Below the pieces are notes generated by a model. It made no database searches. It saw only the letters and a list, made by a program, of their open reading frames with translations, and was not told the DNA's origin. This document shows positions 15,072 through 23,390 of a stretch of 64,000 nt of DNA, in pieces. The stretch is from Kribbella qitaiheensis (GTDB taxonomy: Bacteria > Actinomycetota > Actinomycetes > Propionibacteriales > Kribbellaceae): assembly GCF_014217565.1 (NCBI RefSeq), contig NZ_CP043661.1, positions 7,688,001-7,752,000 on the forward strand, written 5' to 3'. How positions within the stretch are numbered: position 1 is the first letter of the stretch; each line of letters opens with the position of its first letter. A program made the position numbers and the translations under genes.

Positions 15072-18000
15072 ATGGGATGGGACAACCCACCGATCCCGTG
15101 GTCCGAGCTGGAGCGGAAGCTGTCGGGCCGCTCCAGGCCGCCCGCGCCGGCGGACGAGTTGTTCGAGGCCGACGGTGGTGACGGCCCCGCCTGGTCGCGG
15201 CACCGCCCGCCGTACGATCCGGATCCGGTCGACAAACCGCGTCGCCCCGACGGACCGGTGGTGCCATATGCCGAGCTGCACTGTCATTCCTATTACAGCT
15301 TCCTGGACGGCGCCTCCTCGCCGGAGCATCTGGTGGAGGAGTCGGTCCGGCTCGGCCTGCACGCGCTCGCGCTGACCGATCACGACGGCTTCTACGGCGT
15401 GGTCCGGATGGCCGAGGCCGCCGAGGAGTACGACGACCTGCAGACCGTGTTCGGGGCCGAGCTGTCGCTGGAGCTGACCAAGCCGCAGAACGGGATGGCC
15501 GACCCCGAAGGCAGTCATCTGCTGGTGCTGGCCGAGCAGCAGCAGGGGTATCACCGGCTGGCCGGCGCGATCACCGAGGCGCAGTTGCGCGGCCAGGAGA
15601 AGGGCCGCCCGGTCTACGACCTGGAGGAGCTGGCCGCCATCGGTGAGGACAGTTGGCTGATTCTCACCGGCTGCCGCAAAGGCCTGGTCCGCCGGGCGCT
15701 GGAGCTGGGTGGCCAGGCGGAAGGGCCGGCGGCCGCCGCGCGTGAGCTGGATCGGCTGACCGCGCTGTTCGGCAAGGACCGGGTCGTGGTGGAGCTGATC
15801 GATCACGGCCTGCCGCTGGACACCACCCGAAACGCCGTACTGGCCCGGCTGGCCGCGGCCGAAGGACTTCCGGTCGTTGCCACCAACAACGTTCACTACT
15901 CACAGCCGAGACGGCACAAGCTGGCCGCCGCCGTCGCCGCGGTGCGGGCCCGGCGCAGCCTCGACGCGATGGACGGCTGGCTGCCGCCTGCCGGGACGGC
16001 GCATCTGCGGTCGGGAGAGGAGATGCTCGCCCGGTTCCGCCGGTACGACGGGGCGGTGGCCCGCTCGGTGGAGCTCGCGGACCAACTGGCGTTCAGCCTC
16101 CGGGCCGCCAAGCCGAGCCTGCCGCACCAGGAGGTGCCGCAGGGATACGACTCCATGAGGTGGTTGAAGAAGCTCTGCCGCGATGGGGTGAAGAAGCGCT
16201 ACGCGGACAAGCCCGCGGAGCTGAAGGCCGAGGCGGAGGCGCGGGTCGAGCGGGAGCTGCAGGTGATCTCGGATCTCAAGTTCCCCGGCTACTTCCTGAT
16301 CGTGCGCGACATCGTGATGTTCGCCAAACGCCAGGGAATCCTCTACCAGGGTCGTGGCTCGGCGGCGAACTCGGTAGTCTGCTACGCGCTCGAGATCACC
16401 GCGATCGACCCGGTCTTCTACAACCTGCCGTTCGAGCGGTTCCTGTCCTCGGCGCGCGACGAGGAGCCCGACATCGATGTCGACTTCGACTCGGACCGGC
16501 GCGAGGAGGTGATCCAGTACGTCTACGGCAAGTACGGCCGGCGCAACGCGGCCCAGGTCGCCAACGTCATCACCTACCGCCCGAAGCTCGCCGTACGGGA
16601 CATGGCCAAGGCGCTCGGGTTCAGTACCGGGCAGCAGGACGCCTGGTCCAAACAGGTGGACGCGTGGGGAGCGGTACGCAGCAGTGCCGACCACGACATC
16701 CCGCCGTCCGTGGTCGCGCTGGCCGAGGACCTGCTGAAGTTCCCGCGGCACCTCGGCATCCACTCCGGCGGCATGGTGCTCACCGACATCCCGGTCGGCC
16801 ATGTGGTGCCGGTCGAGCATGCCCGGATGGAGAACCGGACCGTGCTGCAGTGGGACAAGGACGACTGCGCCTGGATGGGGCTGGTGAAGTTCGACCTGCT
16901 CGGGCTGGGGATGCTGGCCGCGCTGCAGTACGCGATGGACCTGGTCCGCAAGTTCCTCGGCGAGGACTGGAACCTGGACACCATCCCCAAGGAGGAGCGC
17001 GGCGTCTACGACCAACTCTGCAAGGCGGACTCGGTCGGGGTGTTCCAGGTGGAGAGCCGGGCCCAGATGAGCACGCTGCCCCGGTTGCGGCCGCGCAGTT
17101 TCTACGACCTGGCGATCGAGGTGGCGCTGATCCGGCCCGGTCCGATCCAGGGCGGCGCGGTGCACCCGTTCATCCGCCGCAAGATGGGGGAGGAGCCGAT
17201 CACCTATCTGCACCCCGCCTTGGAGCCGGTGCTGGAACGCACGCTCGGGGTGCCGCTGTTCCAGGAGCAGTTGATGCAGATCGCGATGACGGTCGGCGGC
17301 TGCACCGGCGAGGACGCGGATCTGCTCCGCCGCGCGATGGGGTCCAAGCGCGGGGTGGAGAAGATCTCGTCGCTGAAGGCCAAGCTGTACGACGGGATGG
17401 CGGCGAGCGGGATCACCGGCGAGACAGCCGACCAGATCTACGAGAAGATCGAGGCGTTCGCGAACTTCGGCTTCGCCGAGTCGCACTCGATCAGCTTCGC
17501 CCTCCTCGTCTACGCCAGCACCTGGCTCCGCCTGCACTACCCAGCCGCCTTCCTGGCCGCCCTCCTCCGCGCCCAACCCATGGGCTTCTACTCCCCCCAG
17601 TCCCTGGTAGCCGACGCCCGCCGCCACGGCGTAACAGTCCACCGCCCCGACCTACACCTCTCCCAAACCCACGCCACCCTCGAACCCCTCACCCCACCAC
17701 CCGCCCCGCCCTTGCCCACGTCGGGTTCCCCGCTCACCCCCACCCCGTCCTCGCCCACGTTGGGCTCACCGGTCAGCACCGCCCCGTCCTCGCCCACGTT
17801 GGGTTCCCCGCTCACCCCCACCCCGTCCTCGCCCACGTCGGGCTCACCGGTCAGCACCACCGCGCCCTCAACCACCCCGGACTCCCCGCCCACCTCCGCC
17901 CCGTCCTCACCACCCGCCTCCGCTCTTGTTGTTGCTACAGGCAACGACTCTTGTCTGGAGAAGATGCAGCCCGCGGTGGGGGAGTTCGACCCGAAGGTGC

Positions 18001-18737
18001 CGTTCGACTCCGACCTGCATCGGCGGGACGGGCAGTTGACGGTGCGACTCGGGTTGGCGGGGGTGAAGTCGATCGGGGTGACGGTGGCGACCACCATCGT
18101 CGAGGAGCGGGAGAAGAACGGGCCGTACACGGACATGGCGGAGCTGGTTCGCCGGACCGGGCTGACCGCGGTACAGGTGGAGGCACTGGCGACGGCGGGG
18201 GCGTTCGACTCGTTCGGGTTGTCCCGGCGGCAGGCGCTGTGGAATGCGGGCCGCGCTGCCGAGGAACGACCGGGACACCTGTCCGGCGTGAGCAACTCGG
18301 GTCCGCCACCGATGCTGCCAGGGATGACCGAGATGGAGACGACGATGGCCGATCTCTGGGCGACCGGGATCTCACCGGACGACCACCCGATCCGGCACGT
18401 CCGGCCGAGCCTCGACGCCCGCGGCGTCCTGCCCGCGAACCAGCTTTCCACCGCCGAGGACGGCACCCGGGTGTACGTCGGGGGAGTGGTCACGCACCGC
18501 CAACGCCCCGCCACCGCAGCCGGCGTCACCTTCCTCAACCTGGAGGACGAGACCGGCATGATCAACATCGTCTGCTCCAACGGCGTCTGGAACCGCTACC
18601 GCCGGATCGCCCGGGAGTCCAGCGCCATGATCATCCGAGGCCGCCTCGAACGCTCCACCGGCGTCACCAACCTCGTCGCCGACAAACTGGAACGCCTACC
18701 CCTGGCCGCCAAAACCACCTCCCGCGACTTCCGCTGA
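15072..18737 (+). CDS. dnaE2: DnaE2 error-prone DNA polymerase
   Basis: A 1221-residue C-family polymerase. It has an N-terminal PHP domain (AELHCHSYYSFLDGASSPEHL, LALTDHDGFYGVVRM), the palm acidic motif PDIDVDFDSDRRE, the fingers region (AIEVALIRPGPIQGGAVHPFIRRKMG) and a C-terminal OB domain (VYVGGVVTHRQRP...TGMINIVCSNGVWNRYRRIARESS). GGAGGTGA precedes the ATG at 15072. It performs damage-induced mutagenic translesion synthesis with ImuA' and ImuB. Odd points: a Pro/Ser/Thr repeat insert at residues about 878-951, making it longer than usual, and a second copy of its last 50 codons at 20394-20544. Confidence 0.95.
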   Translation: MGWDNPPIPWSELERKLSGRSRPPAPADELFEADGGDGPAWSRHRPPYDPDPVDKPRRPDGPVVPYAELHCHSYYSFLDGASSPEHLVEESVRLGLHALALTDHDGFYGVVRMAEAAEEYDDLQTVFGAELSLELTKPQNGMADPEGSHLLVLAEQQQGYHRLAGAITEAQLRGQEKGRPVYDLEELAAIGEDSWLILTGCRKGLVRRALELGGQAEGPAAAARELDRLTALFGKDRVVVELIDHGLPLDTTRNAVLARLAAAEGLPVVATNNVHYSQPRRHKLAAAVAAVRARRSLDAMDGWLPPAGTAHLRSGEEMLARFRRYDGAVARSVELADQLAFSLRAAKPSLPHQEVPQGYDSMRWLKKLCRDGVKKRYADKPAELKAEAEARVERELQVISDLKFPGYFLIVRDIVMFAKRQGILYQGRGSAANSVVCYALEITAIDPVFYNLPFERFLSSARDEEPDIDVDFDSDRREEVIQYVYGKYGRRNAAQVANVITYRPKLAVRDMAKALGFSTGQQDAWSKQVDAWGAVRSSADHDIPPSVVALAEDLLKFPRHLGIHSGGMVLTDIPVGHVVPVEHARMENRTVLQWDKDDCAWMGLVKFDLLGLGMLAALQYAMDLVRKFLGEDWNLDTIPKEERGVYDQLCKADSVGVFQVESRAQMSTLPRLRPRSFYDLAIEVALIRPGPIQGGAVHPFIRRKMGEEPITYLHPALEPVLERTLGVPLFQEQLMQIAMTVGGCTGEDADLLRRAMGSKRGVEKISSLKAKLYDGMAASGITGETADQIYEKIEAFANFGFAESHSISFALLVYASTWLRLHYPAAFLAALLRAQPMGFYSPQSLVADARRHGVTVHRPDLHLSQTHATLEPLTPPPAPPLPTSGSPLTPTPSSPTLGSPVSTAPSSPTLGSPLTPTPSSPTSGSPVSTTAPSTTPDSPPTSAPSSPPASALVVATGNDSCLEKMQPAVGEFDPKVPFDSDLHRRDGQLTVRLGLAGVKSIGVTVATTIVEEREKNGPYTDMAELVRRTGLTAVQVEALATAGAFDSFGLSRRQALWNAGRAAEERPGHLSGVSNSGPPPMLPGMTEMETTMADLWATGISPDDHPIRHVRPSLDARGVLPANQLSTAEDGTRVYVGGVVTHRQRPATAAGVTFLNLEDETGMINIVCSNGVWNRYRRIARESSAMIIRGRLERSTGVTNLVADKLERLPLAAKTTSRDFR
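17705..17924 (+). repeat. 39-bp tandem repeat inside dnaE2
   Basis: Five full 39-bp units plus one partial unit (17705, 17744, 17783, 17822, 17861, 17900) encode a 13-residue repeat such as PSSPTLGSPLTPT. The first four units alternate between a ...GSPLTPT and a ...GSPVST(A/T) version, so the higher-order unit is 78 bp. The array lies between the polymerase core and the C-terminal OB region, keeps frame, and encodes an unstructured linker. Confidence 0.9.
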
Positions 18738-18928
18738 CCGCTGGTGGTTCTGGGGTCGGCGGCAGGGCTGCGGTCAGCGAATCACGTCATCGATTCGGGC
18801 ATCGCGCCGCCGCACAGGATTGAGGTAGCCTGCCCCGGCCGGAGAATGTACAGGGCGGACGGTCGTTGGACGGCGGTCCGCGGGACCTCTGATCGGCAAG
18901 CCAGCAAGACCTGGGAGGAGAGCCGACG

Positions 18929-19240
18929 ATGCTCGATCGCGAGGAGTCACGAAAGCACATTGCCGAGGCGCTCGGCGGCCGTCCTGGGGCGCCACTGAAC
19001 GATGCGGAACGGGTCGAGCGCGAGCGTGTGCGGGACCTGATCCAGGCTGTGGCCGCTTGCTACAACACGCTCGCCAGCCGGGAGACGGACACCGGGCGGC
19101 GGACCGGCCTGGTCGCGAGACTCTCGCGCCACGACGACGAATTCCGCCGGCGGGAGACGATGTCGGCCGATGAACGCGCCGAGGTGCTGCGCACCTACCC
19201 CGACCTACTGGACCGCCTTCGGGTGGAGATCGGCGAGTGA
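18929..19240 (+). CDS. Putative antitoxin of zeta-type TA module
   Basis: A 103-residue, highly charged helical protein (LNDAERVERERVRDLIQAVAACYNTLASRE ... HDDEFRRRETMSADERAEVLRTYPDLLDRLRVEIGE). GGAGGAG precedes the ATG at 18929. It overlaps the zeta-toxin gene by GTGA, the usual antitoxin-toxin order with the antitoxin first. It shows no obvious DNA-binding motif, so the antitoxin role rests on size, charge and coupling. Confidence 0.65.
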   Translation: MLDREESRKHIAEALGGRPGAPLNDAERVERERVRDLIQAVAACYNTLASRETDTGRRTGLVARLSRHDDEFRRRETMSADERAEVLRTYPDLLDRLRVEIGE

Positions 19241-20277
19241 CCGCCGACGCCGTCCTGACCCCGGCCGAGGCTGAAGCAGTAGTGGCTCGCCGGCTGGCCC
19301 AGATCACGCCGCGGCAATTGCCCGCGCGGGCAGTTGGCGAACGACCAATCCTGGTGCTGATCGGTGGCCAGCCGGCCGCTGGAAAGTCGACCGTCCAGGG
19401 GCTCGTCCAGGTCGCCCTCGATGCCGATCGGATCGCGTCGTACGACCGGGACGACGACCCTGCAGCCCATCCGCGGTACGACGCGATCATGCGGGCGAAC
19501 GGTGTCCAGGGCAACGATCTCGTCGCCGGCGGCCTCCCGGCGGACCTGCGCGATCGCTGCCTCGACGAACTGCGCTCACAGCGGTACGACGTCATCGCCA
19601 GCAGCCCACTGCAGTCGGAGGCGACGGCCGGGTACTGGGTGGACGGCTTCGGTCCTGCGGGCTATCGGATCGCGGTCGTCTACATCGCCACCAACGAGGC
19701 CAACAGTCTGCTCGGGATGGCCGACAGGTACCAACGGGCGAAGGACACCGTCGGCGTCGGCCGTTGGCTGGAGCCGGTACTGCACGACCGCGCCTACGCC
19801 GGTATGCCGGACGCGGCACATGCACTGGAAACTCAGGGGCGCGTCGACGACATCTACGTCGTCGATCGTGACGGCAACGTGCTGTACGAGAACCATCGCG
19901 TCGACGGTGGTGTCATGCAGCCACCGCACGGTGCCCGGGACATGATCGTCGCCGAGCGTAACCGCCCACCTACACCGGCCGAACACCAGCGCTTCCTCGC
20001 AACCGCCCTCCCATTGGTCAGGCGGGGCCACGAGTTGGAGCCTGTGGTTTACGACCTGGTCCAGGTCGCGATGCGCAAGCAGCACGAGCGGCCCGGGATC
20101 CAGTCGCTGACGCGTGCGGTGGCACCCGGGCATCGCCTCGACCAGCGGCTGGTCGACCTCCAACGGATCACCGGCTCCGGGGTAGCACCACCGCGCCCGA
20201 TCCCATCACCCGGACCGGCGCAGTCGGCCCGCGGTCACTTGGGACGGACGTCGTCGGGAGAGTCGCTGGACCGCTGA
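19237..20277 (+). CDS. Zeta toxin family kinase
   Basis: A 346-residue zeta/PezT-like P-loop kinase. The Walker A GGQPAAGKST lies at residues 43-52, followed by the zeta-type substrate block ALDADRIASYDRDDDPAAHPRYDAIM. Zeta toxins phosphorylate UDP-N-acetylglucosamine and so poison cell-wall synthesis. The GTG start overlaps the antitoxin stop. A proline-rich tail follows the kinase domain. The pair lies between two copies of the dnaE2 3' end, pointing to acquisition by recombination at dnaE2. Confidence 0.8.
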   Translation: MTADAVLTPAEAEAVVARRLAQITPRQLPARAVGERPILVLIGGQPAAGKSTVQGLVQVALDADRIASYDRDDDPAAHPRYDAIMRANGVQGNDLVAGGLPADLRDRCLDELRSQRYDVIASSPLQSEATAGYWVDGFGPAGYRIAVVYIATNEANSLLGMADRYQRAKDTVGVGRWLEPVLHDRAYAGMPDAAHALETQGRVDDIYVVDRDGNVLYENHRVDGGVMQPPHGARDMIVAERNRPPTPAEHQRFLATALPLVRRGHELEPVVYDLVQVAMRKQHERPGIQSLTRAVAPGHRLDQRLVDLQRITGSGVAPPRPIPSPGPAQSARGHLGRTSSGESLDR

Positions 20278-20393
20278 GCTGACCAGGTCCATAAGCCCCC
20301 GGTCGTCGGACTACCACAACACGCCGACAGACAGCCCGGCTGTCCCCCTTGCCCGCTGGGCTTTCCGACGGCACGCGTTGTCCGGTCAACATG

Positions 20394-20544
20394 CTGGAAC
20401 CGCTACCGGCGGATCGCCCGGGAGTCCAGCGCCATGATCATCCGCGGCCGCCTCGAACGCTCCCAGGGCGTCACCAACCTGGTCGCCGACAAACTGGAAC
20501 GCCTCCCCCTAGCCGCCAAAACCACCTCCCGAGACTTCCGCTGA
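20394..20544 (+). pseudogene. Duplicated 3' fragment of dnaE2
   Basis: These 151 bp repeat 18587-18737, the last 50 codons of dnaE2 including its stop, with nine differences by my hand alignment (about 94% identity). The reading frame is intact (NRYRRIARESSAMIIRGRLERS...) but has no start or N-terminal domain. Most differences are at third codon positions, so the copy looks like a homologous allele rather than a recent exact duplication. 20278-20393 contains nothing else recognisable. Confidence 0.92.
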
Positions 20545-20558
20545 GCCGCCGCCAACGG

Positions 20559-20999
20559 TTAGTTGAGCACCGCGAGCAGGACCACCAGCAGGAACACGGC
20601 GAAGATCGTCCCGAGTAGGCCGAGGAGCACGCCGATGCCGTTCCGCTTCACCTTGTGGTGGCCGATGCTCCCGGCGGAGGCGAACTGGTGGTACGGCGAC
20701 GCATAGAACACCGGCACCACCTGGTTCGGCCGCACGGTGCAGTCGAGCGAAGCCCTGCCGTAGGCGCGCATCCACTGCGAGTGGATGTCGACGTGCAGCG
20801 GTCCGGCAAAGACCGGGATGTCGTTCCGGCCGTACTTGACCGGCACCGGGTAGCCGTTCAGGTGCACCGTGGGCGGGATCATGTTGCTCGTCATCGCGCT
20901 GCCCTGGATGGTCAAGTGCAGCATCCCCATCGGACCCTGCGGCTGGTACTGCTGCGGCGGGTGCGGCTGGAACTGCGGCGGCTGCTGCTGGTAGCTCAT
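20559..20999 (-). CDS. Membrane-anchored Q/P-rich protein
   Basis: A 146-residue protein with a Gln/Pro-rich N-terminus (MSYQQQPPQFQPHPPQQYQPQ), a central beta-rich domain (LHLTIQGSAMTSNMIPPTVHLNGYPVPVKYGRNDIPVFAGPLHVDIHSQW) and one C-terminal transmembrane helix (GIGVLLGLLGTIFAVFLLVVLLAVLN). The tail anchor predicts a cytoplasmic domain on the membrane. Similar actinobacterial proteins are uncharacterised. I placed the start at ATG 20999; a start at 21020 in the same frame is less natural. Confidence 0.65.
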   Translation of the reverse strand: MSYQQQPPQFQPHPPQQYQPQGPMGMLHLTIQGSAMTSNMIPPTVHLNGYPVPVKYGRNDIPVFAGPLHVDIHSQWMRAYGRASLDCTVRPNQVVPVFYASPYHQFASAGSIGHHKVKRNGIGVLLGLLGTIFAVFLLVVLLAVLN

Positions 21000-21073
21000 G
21001 ACGCCCAACGATAGAGCCACTGGGCAGGTGAGGTCCTACCAGTACCCGGAGCAGGTGACACGTAGCCTGGAGT

Positions 21074-21658
21074 GTGGACGATCTTGCCGGGCAGGTCAGG
21101 CTCTGGGTGCAGAAGTGGCGCTGGTATCAGCGCAATGCGTTGCCGTGGAATCGGATCCGGATTCACTGGCAACTGATGCGCCGGGAGGCCTTTGCCCGGT
21201 GGCCGTTGCACGGCAATGTGCTCGAAGCTCTCCAGGACGGCCGGCTGGAGGTCGGTGCCAACACGATGTTCGAGCCGGACGTATGGATCACCGTCGGCGA
21301 TCACGGGCGGCTGCGGATCGGCGACGGGTCATTCCTCAACCTCGGGGTGATGGTCGCGGCCCTCCACCTCGTCGAGATCGGCTCGCACTGCATGCTCGCC
21401 AACGGCTGCTTCGTGACGGACGCCAATCATCGGTACGACGACCCCGACCGGCCGGTCCCCTGGCAGGGCTTCGACTCCAAGGGCCCGACCAGGATCGGCG
21501 ACAACGTCTGGCTCGGTGCGAACGTCGTCACCAGCGGCGTGACGATCGGCGAGCGGTGCGTCATCGGCGCCAACAGCGTCGTCACCCACGACATCCCGCC
21601 GTTCTCGATCGCAGCGGGAGCCCCAGCGAAGGTACTGCGTGCGACAGCAGCCGGTTGA
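21074..21658 (+). CDS. Hexapeptide-repeat (left-handed beta-helix) acyltransferase
   Basis: A 194-residue LbH acyltransferase. Repeating hexapeptides are visible (LEVGANTMFEPDVWITVGDHGRLRIGDGSFLN, IGDNVWLGANVVTSGVTIGERCVIGANSVVTHDI), with the catalytic-type His/Asn region TDANHRYDD and the C-terminal SIAAGAPAKVLR. Such enzymes O-acetylate sugars or lipids. It starts at GTG 21074 and the gene stands alone. Confidence 0.85.
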   Translation: MDDLAGQVRLWVQKWRWYQRNALPWNRIRIHWQLMRREAFARWPLHGNVLEALQDGRLEVGANTMFEPDVWITVGDHGRLRIGDGSFLNLGVMVAALHLVEIGSHCMLANGCFVTDANHRYDDPDRPVPWQGFDSKGPTRIGDNVWLGANVVTSGVTIGERCVIGANSVVTHDIPPFSIAAGAPAKVLRATAAG

Positions 21659-21854
21659 TCCCGCCATGCACCATCGCAAGTGAGGTCCCGGACGCCCGGA
21701 ACGCTACCCAGAGATACTTGACGCGGGCATGGTTCTGGGCGACCACGGCCTGGACGCTCACCGGTCACTTTCCTGGTTTCACCGAACTCAAGGACGTTTC
21801 GAGCGTGTCGCTGGTTTCCTGGTCTGAACGGCAACTGAGCTGACCGATGGACAG

Positions 21855-22130
21855 GTGACGTTGCGAGCCTGGCGGCCGTCGGATGCGGCTGCTGTGTCTG
21901 AGGCGTGTCAGGACGAGCAGATACAGCGCTGGACCACCGTCCCTTCGCCGTACCTCCGCGAACATGCCGAAGGTTTTGTTGGTGAGCTGGCTCCGGGGGC
22001 GTGGACGACGCGGAGCGGGGCTGGGTTTGCCGTTGTCGATCCGGCTGGTGGTGGGCTGCTGGGTGCATGCGGGTTGATCGGCACCCGCGCATCGCCCTCG
22101 GCCCGCCCCAGCAGTGCAGCAAACTCCTGA
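21855..22130 (+). pseudogene. Truncated GNAT acetyltransferase
   Basis: The first 75 residues (LRAWRPSDAAAVSEACQDEQIQRWTTVPSPYLREHAEGFV ... GFAVVDPAGGGLLGACGL) are the N-terminal half of a RimJ-type GNAT. The acetyl-CoA-binding half is missing. Instead the sequence runs into GC-rich repeats: a roughly 48-bp unit in two copies around 22088-22190, then a 14-bp array. The intact family is about 170 residues, so this is a remnant. Confidence 0.6.
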
Positions 22131-22240
22131 GCCCCAGCATCGCCCTCGGACAGCCGCACGGGCGCGCCAAACTCCTCAGCCTCAGCATCGGTCACCACCC
22201 CACCCAACCAGGCCCCCACCCACACCCGCATCCCATTTCC

Positions 22241-22310
22241 AGCCGATCCCAGCCAGCCGATCCCAGCCAGCCGATCCCAGCCGGCCGACCCCAGCCAGCC
22301 GACCCCAGCG
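22241..22310 (+). repeat. 14-bp tandem repeat, five copies
   Basis: Units of AGCCGATCCCAGCC begin at 22241, 22255, 22269, 22283 and 22297; the last two have drifted to GACCCC versions. The array ends shortly before the start of the winged-helix gene and could be read as a spacer or slippage-prone element. Confidence 0.85.
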
Positions 22311-22356
22311 AGTCGACCCGGCGACCAGTGTCGGCGGCGCCAACTACGGTCGGGTT

Positions 22357-23331
22357 GTGTCGAAGACGCTGGCGGTGACCTATGAGCAAGCGGTCCAGTA
22401 CCGGATGGAGGTCAACCATCTGAGCGAGCGGTTGCCGGCTGGGGCCTATCTAGAAGCGGCGTATTTCGGCCTGCAGGACACCGCGCCGCGGGATGCCTTG
22501 ATCGGCATGCATGCCCGAGTCGCGGATTGCGAACCATCAGCCTGGGAACACCCTGATCTCACCCAGACCTACAGCCCGCGCGGCGCGGTGTATGTGCTGC
22601 CGAAGCAGGACCTCGGGGTCTTCACGGTCGGCCGTCTCCCCTTGGGCGAGGAGCAGCGGAGTGCGATTGAGAAGATCGCCGACGAGGTCTGCCAGACCCT
22701 TGCAGGCAAGGAGCGCCGAGGCGGCCTGCCAGACCTCCGTACTGCGTGCGCAAGCGGCCGGATCACGCTGCGGTGGACGACCAGCGCCTTGTACGCCCGC
22801 GAAGTCCCACGACCGGAGATCGACTTCGCGGACGCGCACCGAGAACTCTGCCGCCGTCACCTCCAGGCATTCGGCCCAACAACACCGGAAGCCTTCGCTT
22901 GGTGGTCCGGTCTATCGCCGAGGGATGGCCGCGAGGTCTGGCGATGGCTGGTCCCCGAGCTCCTCCCGGTCGACCTCGCCGGCCACCCCGCCTGGATCCT
23001 CGCGAAACACGAGCAAGCGATTCGCAGTACAGGACCGGCACCCGCCGCCCGGCTCCTGGTCGCCCCAGACCTCCGGATCTTCGGTCAGGACAAACACGGC
23101 CTGTTCGTCGGCCCGGGCATGAAGAGACGAACCCACCTCCACGATTCCTTCCACCCGAACGGCGTCATCCTCAACGGCAAGATCGCCGGCGCCTGGGGCA
23201 GACGCGGCGGGCGGATCGACGTACGGCTCGCAGCGCCGCTGTCCACCGAGGCCAGCGCGGCCCTGACCGCCGAAGCCCTGTCCATGCCGATCCCCGGCGT
23301 CACACCGACCCTCGAACAGTCGACGAGCTGA
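22357..23331 (+). CDS. Winged-helix DNA-binding domain protein (HTH_42, AlkZ-like)
   Basis: A 324-residue member of the HTH_42/YcaQ-AlkZ family, common in actinobacteria and related to DNA glycosylases that unhook interstrand crosslinks. Visible blocks are TYEQAVQYRMEVNHLSERL, YSPRGAVYVLPKQDLGVF, LCRRHLQAFGPTTPEAFAWWSGLSPRDGREVW and the C-terminal FHPNGVILNGKIAGAWGRRG. I start it at GTG 22357, after the repeats; an upstream extension would translate the repeat array. Glycosylase activity is uncertain because the family also contains non-catalytic members. Confidence 0.75.
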   Translation: MSKTLAVTYEQAVQYRMEVNHLSERLPAGAYLEAAYFGLQDTAPRDALIGMHARVADCEPSAWEHPDLTQTYSPRGAVYVLPKQDLGVFTVGRLPLGEEQRSAIEKIADEVCQTLAGKERRGGLPDLRTACASGRITLRWTTSALYAREVPRPEIDFADAHRELCRRHLQAFGPTTPEAFAWWSGLSPRDGREVWRWLVPELLPVDLAGHPAWILAKHEQAIRSTGPAPAARLLVAPDLRIFGQDKHGLFVGPGMKRRTHLHDSFHPNGVILNGKIAGAWGRRGGRIDVRLAAPLSTEASAALTAEALSMPIPGVTPTLEQSTS

Positions 23332-23390
23332 GCGCGGCGTTTGATTAGTTTTCTGATCAAGTGGACGCCATCGGTGGCCAGCTTTCTGGC

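Noticed and set aside
22241..22310. Possible CRISPR-like repeats
   Set aside because: The 14-bp units are directly adjacent without spacers, and no cas genes are nearby. The dnaE2 39-bp array was rejected as CRISPR for the same reason and because it is coding.
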